DNA of 64,000 nucleotides from Bombardia bombarda (lineage: Eukaryota > Ascomycota > Sordariomycetes > Sordariales > Lasiosphaeriaceae). Position numbers and translations under genes: made by a program. Under the pieces are notes generated by a model. That model was not told the origin of the DNA. It searched no databases and saw only the letters and a program-made list of their open reading frames with translations. This document shows, in pieces, positions 35,344 through 46,573 of this stretch (positions are counted from its first letter, which is position 1; each line of letters starts with the position of its first letter). The DNA is taken from NCBI GenBank assembly GCA_030512295.1, contig JAULSR010000002.1, positions 5,084,001 to 5,148,000 on the forward strand, given 5' to 3'.

Positions 35344-35824
35344 ACAGCAGCAACAGCAGCAACAGCAACTGCGAGGTCAAGCACCTATGGGATTCTTCGA
35401 TGACCAGTTCCAGCCACCCGAGGTCGACAACCGTCCCCAGCCGACGCATATCCTTCAACGACCGCCGCCACCAGGCCTCGATCATCATATGCATCAGTTC
35501 CAGATGGGCGGCGCGGCGCAACTTGGCCCCCAGCGACCCATGATCCCGCCCCCAGGGCTGCGCAATGTGCCGCTACCGAATATGTACCCACCAAACTTCC
35601 CGCCACCTAACTTCCCACCTCCTCCAGAGGCTATGGTAGGCCCGCCACGAACCATGCAGCCACCTCCTGGCTTCTTCCCCGGAGGGCCGCCTACGGTTTT
35701 TATGCCACCTATGCCGCCCGGAATGGGCTTTCAGGTCCAGGGACCCGATGGTGGTCCTCCTTTTGGCGGCCCGCCTTTCAACCAAAGAGGAATGCTTCCT
35801 CCTGGCGCGTATCGGGGACCTTAG
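33144..35824 (+). CDS. 4E-T-like eIF4E-binding protein
   Basis: The product resembles animal 4E-T, a cap-binding-protein partner that represses translation and links mRNAs to decay factors and P-bodies. The model is join(33144..33241, 33346..33476, 33549..35824), 834 residues. The first exon carries a canonical eIF4E-binding motif Y-X4-L-hydrophobic at residues 5-11 (YSADFLL), followed by LRDSPLCVRPAGLPPAEEWM, a layout like the YTKEELL...Pro-rich...EKW start of 4E-T. A charged Arg/Asp-rich region follows (about 80-280), including DNEGWSTVKPRKS. The rest is Pro/Gln-rich with a run of about 24 Gln interrupted by few codon changes, and a C-terminal Pro/Met/Gly-rich tail. Low-complexity composition fits a granule protein. 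Family assignment rests on the N-terminus and general layout. Confidence 0.8.
35297..35369 (+). repeat. CAG/CAA trinucleotide tract encoding poly-Gln
   Basis: A run of about 24 CAG or CAA codons lies inside the 4E-T-like gene. Interruption by CAA codons would be expected to slow expansion. Confidence 0.9.
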
Positions 35825-38326
35825 TTGACGATGAAGAAGAAGAAAGGGTGGACATAGCAGTTTCAGTCTCACTAGTTCAATCAAAATACACACAAACACA
35901 CACGATATCTCTCTCACTGTCTATCTCTCTCGTCTCTCTGTCTATCACCCTCTCTTTCTCTCACACACACAATTCTAGTCAACCGATCAACCAACCACTC
36001 TCAGTCGACCTTCCTCCCTCGCTTCGTTTGGTGATAATGCTGCCGCTGCTCAGTTTAACAAACAGGGGCTTAGTATGATGGAGCCGCCTCTCTCTCTTCT
36101 ATCTCTATCTTCCTCCCGTTGGGCTCTAAAAGATGCATCTGGCATGGTTTTTTATTGGCATTGAAATGGGAAATAATGATATCCTTTTCGGTAATAAAGG
36201 GAGGATGGGTGTGGCAATGGCAAAGGCAAGATGCGTCACTGTGGTTCGGTTTGTGCCGTCTATCTTCAGGGGTGTATGCGAATAAAGCAAGGGTGGGTAA
36301 ATTGGTAGGGGGTCAGTTGGAGGGAAGGCGACGCACAAGGAAAGGATGCGCGCAGGCGGGTACGAGCATTCAAGGACAAAACTGGTTTGTCGGGATGTGG
36401 TTACTTGTGGGAAATGTTAGGTGTAGGTGTGGGCCATGGCTGAGCGGGATGGCTGACTGGCTGTATGGTACTACCTAAGTCTGGTGTTTGTGGTAGACGG
36501 ACGTTTGGTTGTGGCTGGCTCTGTAGCGGGTGTAGGTTTAGGTCTCGCGCTTGGGTGGGGGGGGGGGGGGGGGGGTGGTTATTTTTAGTCCTATGTAGGT
36601 GTCGATTATGTTTTGTTGTTGATGCTGTTACAACTCTGTTTTTCTTGTCTTGGTCTTGTAGTGTTTTTTGTTTGTGTGCTATACGTTTTGTGTTTTTGTG
36701 TTGAGGTAAAAATTTGTCCAGCGTGTATGTCTATGTATATTTTTCTCTCTATTTTCTGTGTTGCAATTTCAACGTTCCGTGGGGTGTTTTGCTTTACTTT
36801 CTCTCCAACGACGACGCGGGCCAGTCGGGTAGGTGGGTGGGACATACAGTAGTACCAAGCAAGGTACAGGTGATGAACATGTGAGTGAAAGAAAATACAC
36901 CGCGGCAGCTGCTGCTGCTGCAACTGATGTCATCTAATATCTATTTACCTAGGTGTGTCAAAGGTTGGTTGCCTATGTACATACATACCTGCCTAGGTAA
37001 CTATTTAACAGCTACTTTACGTGTCTATACGAATGTGTAGACAACACGCTATTGTAGCGCCCAGTGAAAGGAAGTTGTAACGTCTTTTTGAGAAGCAGGG
37101 AGACCGAGTGCCAACAAATACCAATACCAATACTAAAATAATATATGTACTGATACTAACAAACCTATTAAGTACCATTGACGCGAAACCAATATCGGGG
37201 AGTAATTAAGAATATCACAAATTTACGAATCACAACTTAGTACTGATTTTCCAATAATACCCGATGTGTCCATTCCAATACAGTGTCTCTAGAGATTAAT
37301 GATGTATAACCATTACACTTCCTCATATCATCCTTTCCTGTAACAAATCCATCGGTTGTGCTTCAGTCAATAGTCTTGCTCGTCGGTTACTAAAACTTCC
37401 AGGTCCTTGCTATTCAGTATCCCGTAACTGATGACATGTTCGTAGGTTAGATGGTCACGAACTCGTGAGAATTAGCTATCCCGTTTTTGGATTAATGGAG
37501 TTGAAGAAGTGTAAAGGTATCTTGTGAGCTTATTTATTTGACTGAGTTAATTTTATTAATAATGACTACTACTAATTTATATCTACGAGTAGCTCCTATA
37601 TAGCTGTATAATTGTGGTCGGTGAATAGAGGGTAATGATGTTAACAATGATGATAGTGTGTGTATATATGTATGTATCTGCTGATATGTGTAGTATCTTT
37701 ATGTGTAGAAGATCTTTATCCGTCCCCTCCTTTCGGTTCCTTTTCCCATATGCTTGCTTGCTCACCTAAGGTATCCATGAATGACTGTAGCTAGTAGTGG
37801 TATAAAACAAGTAAATCAGCCAGTTCAAAACGCAAAAGGACAGAAGAAAGAAAAACAAAGCAACCTGCTGCTATGGTAGAGTTGTTTACCTGGAATCACT
37901 TTTATCTTCATCTGTGTCGTCCTATTCATAGTGGTTAGTTCGATGGCAAATGATGCGAATCCATAACTCTTGCCTTCCTGCCCCCTTCCCCTCTCTCCTC
38001 GCTCCTCACCCATACAGTTATTTTCTCTGGCTTTCTTTTCGCTATCTTACGAGGCCATCTCCTTAACATAATACCCATCCATCCCTACTTCAAAGAGCAA
38101 GCACCAATTTTATCACAGTCTTTCTGCATGTAATGTCCAGCAAACATCCAAGAAAGATAAGACCAAAAATCTTACCCTCTTGGCTTGAGACATTACCACC
38201 CGGGCGACTTGCAGTAACGACAAAACCCAGTCTACACATTCTCCCCTCAATCAAGGTGAAAACCGCCCACCATCTTCTCTTCCTCCTCTAAGATAGTGGA
38301 ACATAACCCCGGCCACAAGGTTTGGT
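35825..38326. other. 2.5 kb intergenic region between convergent genes
   Basis: The 4E-T-like gene (plus) and the DUF4203 gene (minus) end here. It opens with CA- and CT-rich sequence (35880-36000), holds a 19-base G run at 36557-36575, a GT-rich stretch to about 36800, and an AT-rich portion at 37080-37800. Open frames are short and low in complexity. No gene is supported. Confidence 0.5.
36557..36575 (+). repeat. G19 homopolymer
   Basis: Nineteen consecutive G residues are present, preceded by TTGGGT. Such a run is prone to length error and can form quadruplex-type structure. Confidence 0.85.
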
Positions 38327-41300
38327 TCAAATCGGCCTCGCACCACCCTGCAACCTCCTCATAGCATGCTGATGGGCCTCTAGCAACGACCCATTCCGCA
38401 TACGCTCTTTAAACTCGCGTTGGCCGCGCTCGTATTCCAGCCGCTCCGTCTCCTTTCTCTGCGCTTCAGCCTCCTTCTGGCCGAGCATGTAATTGCGCTG
38501 CAGCTCAATGCTGCGCTGGATAATGGGGGTGCTATAGCCGGCATTAATATTGTTGCTGTCTCTCCCGTATGCGCCGCGGAGACTCCCCATGGATGCGCTC
38601 GCCAGAAGACTCGTGTGTCTGTCTGTCAGCGAAGGGTGGTGACCAAGTTGTGGCGACAGCGGTGATTGAATGTCGGTGGGGGATGCGGAACGCAGATCCG
38701 CGGCGACGCTGTTGCGGAAGTTGGCAAGCTGGGCCCGGCGTACCGCCTCGGGAGCGGCGTGGCCGTGTCGTGACGGCTGGTGCGAGTTGAACATGGTGGC
38801 GTCGGCCGTAACCCCTTTCTGGGTCAAGCTATGGCGAGAACGGCCCTTATGAGCAAGATTGAGACTGCTCTGGCGCATCATGACACGGCGTTGCGAGAGC
38901 GGGATGTCGTCGTAGTCCACTGTTGGAACCGGTGAGTTGCTACTGCTGCTGCCTACGGCTGGCTGGTGCAAGGGGTATTTGTATACATTTCCAGAATCCG
39001 AGGGCATATCGGGGCCAGGGGGACCGAACGGACCCTGAAATGATACTTTGCTTCGGAGAAGCTGCTCACGCATGCCAATTAGTGTCTGGTATGAATTTGC
39101 AGCTGGAAGTTGGGCGGGCCAAATCAACAGATTGGGGGCTGAAGCTGAAGACGAGAGTTCACGAGGAGTGGGCTCATGTGCCGTGCTATTGTCTCCTTCC
39201 TCGTACACTGGCATTGGTGCATGCTGGGATGGCTCGCCGTCTCCTTCCTCGGCGATGGGCTCGGCAAACAGTCTCGAAGCTCCAGCCCTTAGCGTACCCG
39301 ACATAGAGCGGTATGGTATCCCTCCCCTGTTTCTATTCAGTGGCTCAGGGTTAGGTGAAGCTGGGAACGAGGAGATCTCTGGGTAACCGGATAATGATGC
39401 CCATGAGCTGGTTCTTGATATCGCGTGTAGCGGGGACATGCAGTTTGACAAGGCGCTTCCCGACCTCGGGGCCGCTGGGGGAGGAGCAGCATTTTCAGCA
39501 GTCTGCTGTAGCTGCTCAACATTAAGCGGTGCAGGTTCTTCGTTCAAAGTGGGCGTTTCAGAAGCTTCTTCTGCGAAATCTGGGATCTGCAAAGTATCGG
39601 GCTTAGGCGTCTCCGCACCGCTGAGGTGTTTTGCCCACTCATTTGTCCGGTACGACATGGCAACCCGTGAAAGCGCAGGTAGAAGGTTCCCCTTAAGACT
39701 CGCAGGAACAGAGTCGATCGAGGCCGCCGATACTCGTCGTCTGTGATGTGGTTGTTCTTCCCACGCTTGTCCAGATGACATTTCCTCCAGACATGCAGCG
39801 TCTAGCTCTCTAAATTTAGTGTCCACCTCGCTCTTGATATCCTGACCAACCGAGCTTGAGGCACCAGCTGCAACGGTTTCTTCTTTGGCTATACCGCTCC
39901 TTCCGGCTGCTTCGCCCAACCATGTTGCTAAGGGTGATGATATCCATTCCGCTGCCGGATTTTTCTTACCATCTCCCTCGGGCTTCACGTCTGACTTCGC
40001 ACCGACGCCGATATCACGAGCGCATTTCTCGTCACCAGGGCTCGTCGCACAATCGTTGGAGCTCGTATCGTCCATATTGACCACGATGGAGTCAGTTTCC
40101 TCTCTGATGCCCTGCGCTGGCTCGAGAAGCCCCTCGCTGCTTTTACCTGCTGTTCCATTGTGATCCTTCTGGCTGCACGCAGAGCGCTGGGATAGGCTCC
40201 TGAAGAGTTTGACTGAACCGTTGGGCAGTTTTCTGACTAGGCCGTCCCCTAGCCTGTCTCGAGCCTGAATTTTTGACTGAGCCTGTTCATCCTCTTCCTC
40301 GTCTGCAAACGTTGCGGCAGAAGACCGATCAGCCTCGTCTCGCACTGGACGGACGCTGAAAGGAAGAGGGACGACTATCGGAGATAGGTTCGTTGGATGA
40401 GAGCCCCGTCTCTGGTCCTGCGCAGCTGTTGGCGTTGATACAAGCCTTCCTCCATCCAAATAACCTGCCTCAACATCCTGCGTTACAGAGCTTTCGGCCG
40501 TGGGCTCACTCGGTGCATCGTCCCGAGCAACCATGACCGTGACCCTACCATCGCTATCGTGCCTCGATATAACCCTTTCTGCCGCGATGGGCTTCGAAAA
40601 CGACAGTATTGTCGATGCCCTTCGCGTTAAGTACTCGGCAAACCCGGATTCTCCGTCTAGTTCGACTGGTGATTCGAGCTGCATCAACACAGGTACAGCA
40701 AGACCGTTGCTGTTCTGGCTGTGTCGTAGGCGCTTCTCGCTCTCCATATCACCAACACCTGAATCCCCTGAGCCGCCGAGTGGACTCACTGCGCCATCTC
40801 CGTGTACGCGCTCCCACACACGACGCTCGCGACTCGTGGACTCCTCTACCTCGCGTCCCACTTTCTCCTCCTCAACACGTAGACCCCGCTCATGTACAGC
40901 AAGCTCTGCATTCCGCCTGTCCCGGCGATCCTTGATGATGCGCCACAGCTTGAGCTGAGAGACAATACCAGCAAGAAATATGAGAATGGTGACAGCGAGC
41001 TCCACGCGAATGCCCCGGGTCAGCGGATAAGTGGACGTGCCCAGAGGGAACAGGTTATCGTTAAGCGCCCAGATGTATGCCCAGAACTCCTTATAGCCGG
41101 CGCGACTGAAGCAGTCGATACCCAGCACGGCGGCGGTCGCCCCTGAGAAGCAATTGCACGCAATGAGACCGTAGGTCCGGGTCCAGCGTGTGAAATACAA
41201 ACCAAAGGCAGTAAGTGCGATAGCCGCAACAAATGCCACTTTGCCGCCCGTTGGCTCAATAAGTCCCCCTGGCCGGAGGGTTAGTAGCCACATGCTTAGA

Positions 41301-42008
41301 CAGAAGCCACCAAGAAGACAGCCAAGACATTCGGTGATCTCTTTAAATATAATTGCCAGACCGCCCATTATCAAGCCAGTACAGACAACCCCGACAACGT
41401 ATGCTCCTTGGATGGCATTGCTGACTGGCGGAGTCATGACATAAACGATCAAGACTGTCGTTCCCAAGCTGGCCAAAAAGGCCGAAGAGAAGAAGGTGTG
41501 TAGCCATTTTGTCTTGATCCCAACCAGGGCATAGACAACACCTGCGCTAAGGAGAATAACTCCAGCCACTGCCCAGCCAGGTGTGATGACAGCTTCAAGG
41601 GGAAGTTGGCCAAGGGGTATTGTAGTAGCTGTGCGAAATTATCAGCCCCCCATCCCACAACAAAATAGTCATTTTCTTACAGATCAGATACGTACTGTTG
41701 AAGAGAGTGCTGTTCACGCCTCCCAAGGTAGTCTGTACAGCAGCAGTAGCAGTAGTAGCGCTCGAGGTCATATGCGAAGCCGTAGTGGTGGCTATGGAGC
41801 TTCTGGAGGATATGGTGCCAGTGGCGGATAAAGTTGGCGAGATTGTTGACCCTTGTTCACTGTCGATCGGCGTAAGACTCGGTTCGACCGTAGTCGGTGT
41901 ATCTGATTCGTCCCTTCTGGAATGCCTCACCATTCCACCAGCGGCCTGGTTGATGAAAAGACTCAAGTAGAGCAAAGCCCGCGCACAGTGATAGTTGGAT
42001 ATCTTCAT
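38327..42008 (-). CDS. DUF4203 (TM198-like) multi-spanning membrane protein with long cytosolic tail
   Basis: The function in fungi is not established; the fold group is shared with TMEM198/TM7SF3-type proteins. The model is complement(join(38327..41628, 41681..42008)), 1,209 residues. The first exon gives a signal peptide (about residues 1-24, hydrophobic ARALLYLSLF) and a Ser/Thr-rich lumenal or extracellular segment with two Asn-X-Ser/Thr sites near its end (NSTLFNST). The second exon starts with a short linker and then about seven closely packed transmembrane helices from residue ~127 to ~335. The remaining ~870 residues are hydrophilic, with basic LKLWRIIKDRRDRR directly after the last helix, Ser/Pro-rich stretches and a Glu/Arg-rich coiled tail near the C-terminus. 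The splice phase fits. Its role is unknown; the tail suggests a regulatory or scaffolding part. Confidence 0.85.
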
Positions 42009-44989
42009 CTTCAGTGTAAGTCCGAGACAGAGCAAGTGAAAGCAGTTGGATCGAGTCGTCGGTGGCCACGTTTGTACCCTCAATCGATGTAGAGGGGTAG
42101 TAGAGCAAACCAGGACCCCGTTAGTGGAGCGGCAACATCATTCAACAGAATGAGTATGATATCAAGCCTGCTTCCTCTCCGTATTTCTAGACTCTGGGCG
42201 GTTCAAGACGTGTGGCGTGTGGTATTAATGGCCAAGGCGAGCCAGGGAAGATAATCGTCGACTCAGGTCTAAGATGCCCCAGAGAGAGGAAAAGGCTGAG
42301 GTGACTGACTGCTTAAAGTGAGGTATTCAGGTGAAGAAGCCGTCTGTTTGGTCGGGCACGTTCGAGGACGACGATAGGAAAGAAACGGGGTCAAACTCAG
42401 CCCAGACACCCAGACACTGGTCCAGGCAGAAGATTGGGGTAGGTAAGTAGAAAATCAAAGTAATAAGACACGATGGATACCATTTGGAGTTGGGACAAGC
42501 AGGCATTGACAGCACGTAAGAGCAGGGGGGGTAGTAGAAAATGGATGATGGTAAAGAGACTGGGGGAAGCCCAGGATTAGCAAGAGAAACATCAGTCACT
42601 GGACAATGGATGTGTGATGGTCCCGGCGACATGAGCCGGTGATAGGTCCAGGAAGAAGACGAGCGAGAGGCGGTCAAGCCGAGCCCGAAGGCCAGGATGC
42701 ATTGCACGATTGCTACCTAGTCGTCCGTTGACACTGCACTAAGAAAGGTAGATATATCTGATAGGTTGGTGATACAAGACACAAGATGGCAGCTTGCTTC
42801 CAAGCTTCTCAGCTCTTAGGAGGCAGGAAACTGAGGGCAAAACACCGCAGCCGTCATAGCTTGAGAAGGCCCAGGGCGTTGGCGTTGGCGTTGGCGTTGG
42901 CGCTGGCGTTGGCGTGAGTGCGTGTGAGTGCGTGTGGGTGGAGGTGGAGGTGGAGGTGGAGGTGTGGGAAGGTGGATGCACGGGAGCAAGGCCATGTTTC
43001 CTTTTGCCATGAAAAAGGTGCATCGAGTGGGCAGGCGGGCATGTGCCATCGACGGCGGCCATGACCAAGGGCCGCCCATTGCTCCACGGGTATTGGCCAG
43101 CCTGGCTGTGGGAGATTGGATTCTGGCGATGAGGTCGATGTGTGGAGGTGAAAGGCGTCGAGGACGTGGAGGCTAGCGAGTAACCTTTGACAGGGCAGAC
43201 AGGGGGGCAGGGAGTGGGGTGGGGGAAGTGGAGGGACGGGAAAGAGCTTTTAGCGCAATATGTCTCGGGAATCGCGCCAGGCACGGACGGACGACGATTG
43301 GGCCTGCCACCTGAACCCTGCCAGTGATTCGCGGGATGGCAGAGTGCTTGGGACTGGGGCCGCCTGGCAATCCCGTTATGGACCCCTGTCGGCTTCGCTC
43401 CAGCAGCTCCGTCAAAGATGCAAGAACCCTCCATCCGGGCAAGGTCCAAGTGTGATGGTTCCTGCTTTCTGGATGGCTGTCCAACCGAGTGCAACACCGG
43501 ACGATAACTACCTGCAGTCAAGCAATGGGAGATGAGGAGAATCAGCCAAGCATTACAGATGTGATGTACTCTTTCCAAAACCTTTCTCTCTTTTGCCTGA
43601 GAGGCAGATCTTGATTTGTTTAGTCTCACATGCTGATGATAGCAATAACATGCCGTGTAAGCCAAGTCGCGTACATACATACGTCAACGACTTGTGACAC
43701 TGCCGAGCAGCCGACGTGTGGTTGTGGATACGGGTACTTGCGGATGAGGCTATCGATTTGCTGGATGCCAAAGGTGCCAAGCCACGGCATCTATTCGTAC
43801 TGTGTAGGGAAAAAGCGCGACTTCCAATCGGGTGAGCTGTTTGCGCGTCGAGCTCGAAGAAACCCCCCGAGCAGCCAGCCAGCCACATTGATTTTCCTGC
43901 TGTAGGTAGATCTCAGGCATGCCCGAAGATCATGTCCCAAGCCCGCCGTTGCCAGCAAATTGGGGCTGGCTGACTGGGTGACTGATTGGAAGTCGTCGTG
44001 CCAACACTGAATAAGGAAAACCAACAAATACCTATCAAAACAACGAGAAAACTCCCTAGGTACTAGGATGGCAAGATGGCTTGGATAAGTAGTTCAGATT
44101 AGGTTGACTAGTTTTGCCAGCCATTATAGTGCAGGAGCACTCCTTGAAGAAAAGAAAATCCAACTAATGGAGTGGTGATGTCACTGCTCGTACTACGGTG
44201 TTCAGATTCTGCAGTCGTTATTGCTTCGCACTCAATCTTGGGAGATAAGGTATGAAAGGGAGATCGTAGCCCAGAATCCAGGTGGAGATCCAAGGAGAAG
44301 GAAGCAATCCGAGCGGAGACTGGAGTTACCGCAGTGTAGGGCAGGGGACCCATAATTCGGGTAACATGGAAGGTGGGCCATCTTGGGATCTCCAAAACAA
44401 GATCCAATCATGCAACATCACAGCCCCACGATTCAAGGCTCGGCCTCTTCCGAATCCGTCAACGAAATGTAAGACTGGAAGGCACGCATTGTTTATTCAC
44501 ACAACAATTCTCCAATTAAGTGTCTCAGTAAATGAAATCACTTGGCTGGTTTGGTTGTTATATTTAAAAACAGGAACAAAAGCCCCTAATAATAAACATG
44601 AAGTCGTGTAATCCAATCAACCCAACACTGATTATGTGTTGATCTCACACACCTATCTAACTCATCACGCACGATAGGTACGTATAAATCAGAAGAAAAC
44701 GAGAGAGATGGAGCAACTATGGCCGATTGGATAGACCTCCTAAAAACAAAACTCCATGGCCAATGTACATGGACATATCATACCGTAGCAACAGTGCGTG
44801 TTAGCATTCTCAAACTTCGGATCTCATCATCGTTTTAATTTTAGTATCTTGCTGATGCCCGTGAAAAGAAAAACCGCCCATAAGAAATGAAAGACCCACG
44901 CCGAACTAGGGAAAAAAAAGTGTTTTTTGAAATCCAAAATGCAGAAAGAAGGAGCGAGAGAGGACTCATAGCGACGAGTACATATAATA
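42009..44989. other. 3 kb intergenic region upstream of the DUF4203 gene
   Basis: It must hold the promoter of the DUF4203 gene (minus) and the 3' flank of the next minus-strand gene. A 313-codon open frame at 42739-43680 (minus) runs through simple repeats and has no domain, so I do not call it. Simple repeats occur at 42875-42963. Nothing else is recognisable. Confidence 0.5.
42875..42963. repeat. Compound minisatellite: (GGCGTT)n, (GTGCGTGTGA)n, (GGTGGA)n
   Basis: Three adjacent short-unit arrays are visible in the plus strand: about seven hexamers of GGCGTT with one variant, two or three copies of GAGTGCGTGTG, then about four GGTGGA hexamers. Confidence 0.85.
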
Positions 44990-46573
44990 CTATCTCCTCG
45001 ACAGCCGCGTAGGTACTCGATCGCGATCGCGATCCGACGAACTCAACCTCCCAGATGAGGATGCTCCTCTGCCCGATCTCCGATCCCCGTAGTTCTTTTC
45101 CCGATACGCCTTTTTATTCCGCCCAAACACCCCGAACACCGTCCTAAATAGTAACATGACAAGTCCCATAATGGCCGAGAAGGGAAGCATCACGGCCCAC
45201 AACAAGCGCTCAAACAGCCAGCCCAAGAAATTCCAGTCCGATGAGCTGTTCTTGGCCGCGGCCGCAGCCAAAGAGATAGCATCGTTCAACCGCGTGTCGA
45301 TAGCCCCCAGGCGCGACTCAGTCTGATATGCCAGCACCGTCGCCTTCTTCTCGTAGCGCCGCACGGCGCGGTTCAGGGCGTCGAGCTCGGGCTGGATGCT
45401 ATTCCGCACCTCGCGGACGATGTGCGCCTCCTGCTTGCCCTGCTGCCTCGACAGATCTTTTGTACTCCCGTTCGCCGCCGCCGCCGCCGTCCCGCCCGCT
45501 GCTCGCACTTCGAGTTCATTGATCCGCCCGACGAGCTCCTGCCACTGGGCCCGGGTCAGTATTTCCTCCCCGTAGAGGTTCGACTGCACGATCTTTTGGA
45601 GGTGCAATGTGCGAGCCCGCACAAGCTTGATGAGGTGTGAGAGGGGTCCTATCTCGGCCGTCAAAACGAATATGGTAAGGCTGAAGTTTGACACGAGGCT
45701 CTCGGACGGCCTGCTGAGCTGGTTTCGTATCGTGTGCAGTAAGATGGCACCCATGACGGGGGCCGTGAAGCACGCGAGCAGCGCAAACACCTCGTGCATG
45801 TACAGCTCGCTCAGTGCCTTCTGGGAGCGCAATGCCAGGTCGCGTCGGGTGGCGGCGGCCGCGCCCTGGGGTGTTCTGGAAGGGCTGCGCCCGCCTTGTT
45901 CCTCAGGTACCCGTTCTAAGGCGGCTCCCGGCCTGCCCGACGGTTCCGGGGTTTCCTCCATGTCGCTGTCTTCCTCGAGCGCCACCATCTCTTCTCTAAC
46001 CCTGACTTCTTGGGCCGAGTGGTACCACGCCCAGGGCTGCGTGACGGACCAATTGAGGAAGACGGCTGCGAGGCAAAGGAGGATTAAATCTGTTATGACG
46101 GAGCTGCCATTTTTAAACAGAATGCCGCCAATGGCAGGCAGCAGAGCAAATATTAGCGGTAGCGAGGACCACCACGTCCTGTCGTCGCTGTGGGAGACGG
46201 CGCCGCCGGGGTTGAGGATATCCTCCTGCAGGTTCCGCCTTGCGTCGGTCAGGCTGTACTCGGAAAAGGTGGAGCTCCGACGTCGAGGGTCGTCGAACGA
46301 GGGCTCGGGGTTCAGCTGGGGGTTCAGCTGGCTGAAAGTTGGGCGGCGACGCAGGTAAGCGGCCTCGTCCACAGTCATGGCACGGCGCATGGTGTGGTGG
46401 CCGGGCGGAGCCGGAGAGGCTGCGATAGGCGACGCAGCAGTAGTATCTGATGGCGATGCCGTCGATGTTGTTGTTGTCGTTGTTGTTGTCCCCCCCAAAG
46501 GCAATGACGAAGATTTGCCGGCTGTAGGGCTGACGGCACCGTTGGAGTACAAGCCAGGAGAAGAGTCCATCAT
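44990..46573 (-). CDS. Conserved fungal multi-spanning membrane protein, function unknown
   Basis: I do not recognise a named family. The single exon encodes 527 residues from ATG 46573; a longer open frame upstream lacks an ATG. The N-terminus (about 1-120) is Ser/Thr/Pro-rich and disordered with a Thr-8 run. Hydrophobic segments follow at about 140-160 (SSLPLIFALLPAIGGILF), 167-185 (DLILLCLAAVFLNW), 270-290 (HEVFALLACFTAPVMGAILL) and 303-325 (FSLTIFVLTAEIGPLSHLI). An acidic and then Arg-rich loop separates the pairs. A coiled-coil-like region (about 340-440) leads to a last hydrophobic stretch (LLWAVMLPFSAIMGLVMLLF) and a basic Ser/Arg/Asp-rich tail. The pattern of membrane pairs plus coiled coil suggests an organelle or ER membrane protein, which is inference. 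Confidence 0.75.
   Translation of the reverse strand: MMDSSPGLYSNGAVSPTAGKSSSLPLGGTTTTTTTTSTASPSDTTAASPIAASPAPPGHHTMRRAMTVDEAAYLRRRPTFSQLNPQLNPEPSFDDPRRRSSTFSEYSLTDARRNLQEDILNPGGAVSHSDDRTWWSSLPLIFALLPAIGGILFKNGSSVITDLILLCLAAVFLNWSVTQPWAWYHSAQEVRVREEMVALEEDSDMEETPEPSGRPGAALERVPEEQGGRSPSRTPQGAAAATRRDLALRSQKALSELYMHEVFALLACFTAPVMGAILLHTIRNQLSRPSESLVSNFSLTIFVLTAEIGPLSHLIKLVRARTLHLQKIVQSNLYGEEILTRAQWQELVGRINELEVRAAGGTAAAAANGSTKDLSRQQGKQEAHIVREVRNSIQPELDALNRAVRRYEKKATVLAYQTESRLGAIDTRLNDAISLAAAAAKNSSSDWNFLGWLFERLLWAVMLPFSAIMGLVMLLFRTVFGVFGRNKKAYREKNYGDRRSGRGASSSGRLSSSDRDRDRVPTRLSRR

Noticed and set aside
42739..43680. 313-codon open frame on the minus strand
   Set aside because: It runs through hexamer and GT-rich repeats, has His/Ser/Pro-rich composition with no domain, and lies in the promoter side of the DUF4203 gene.
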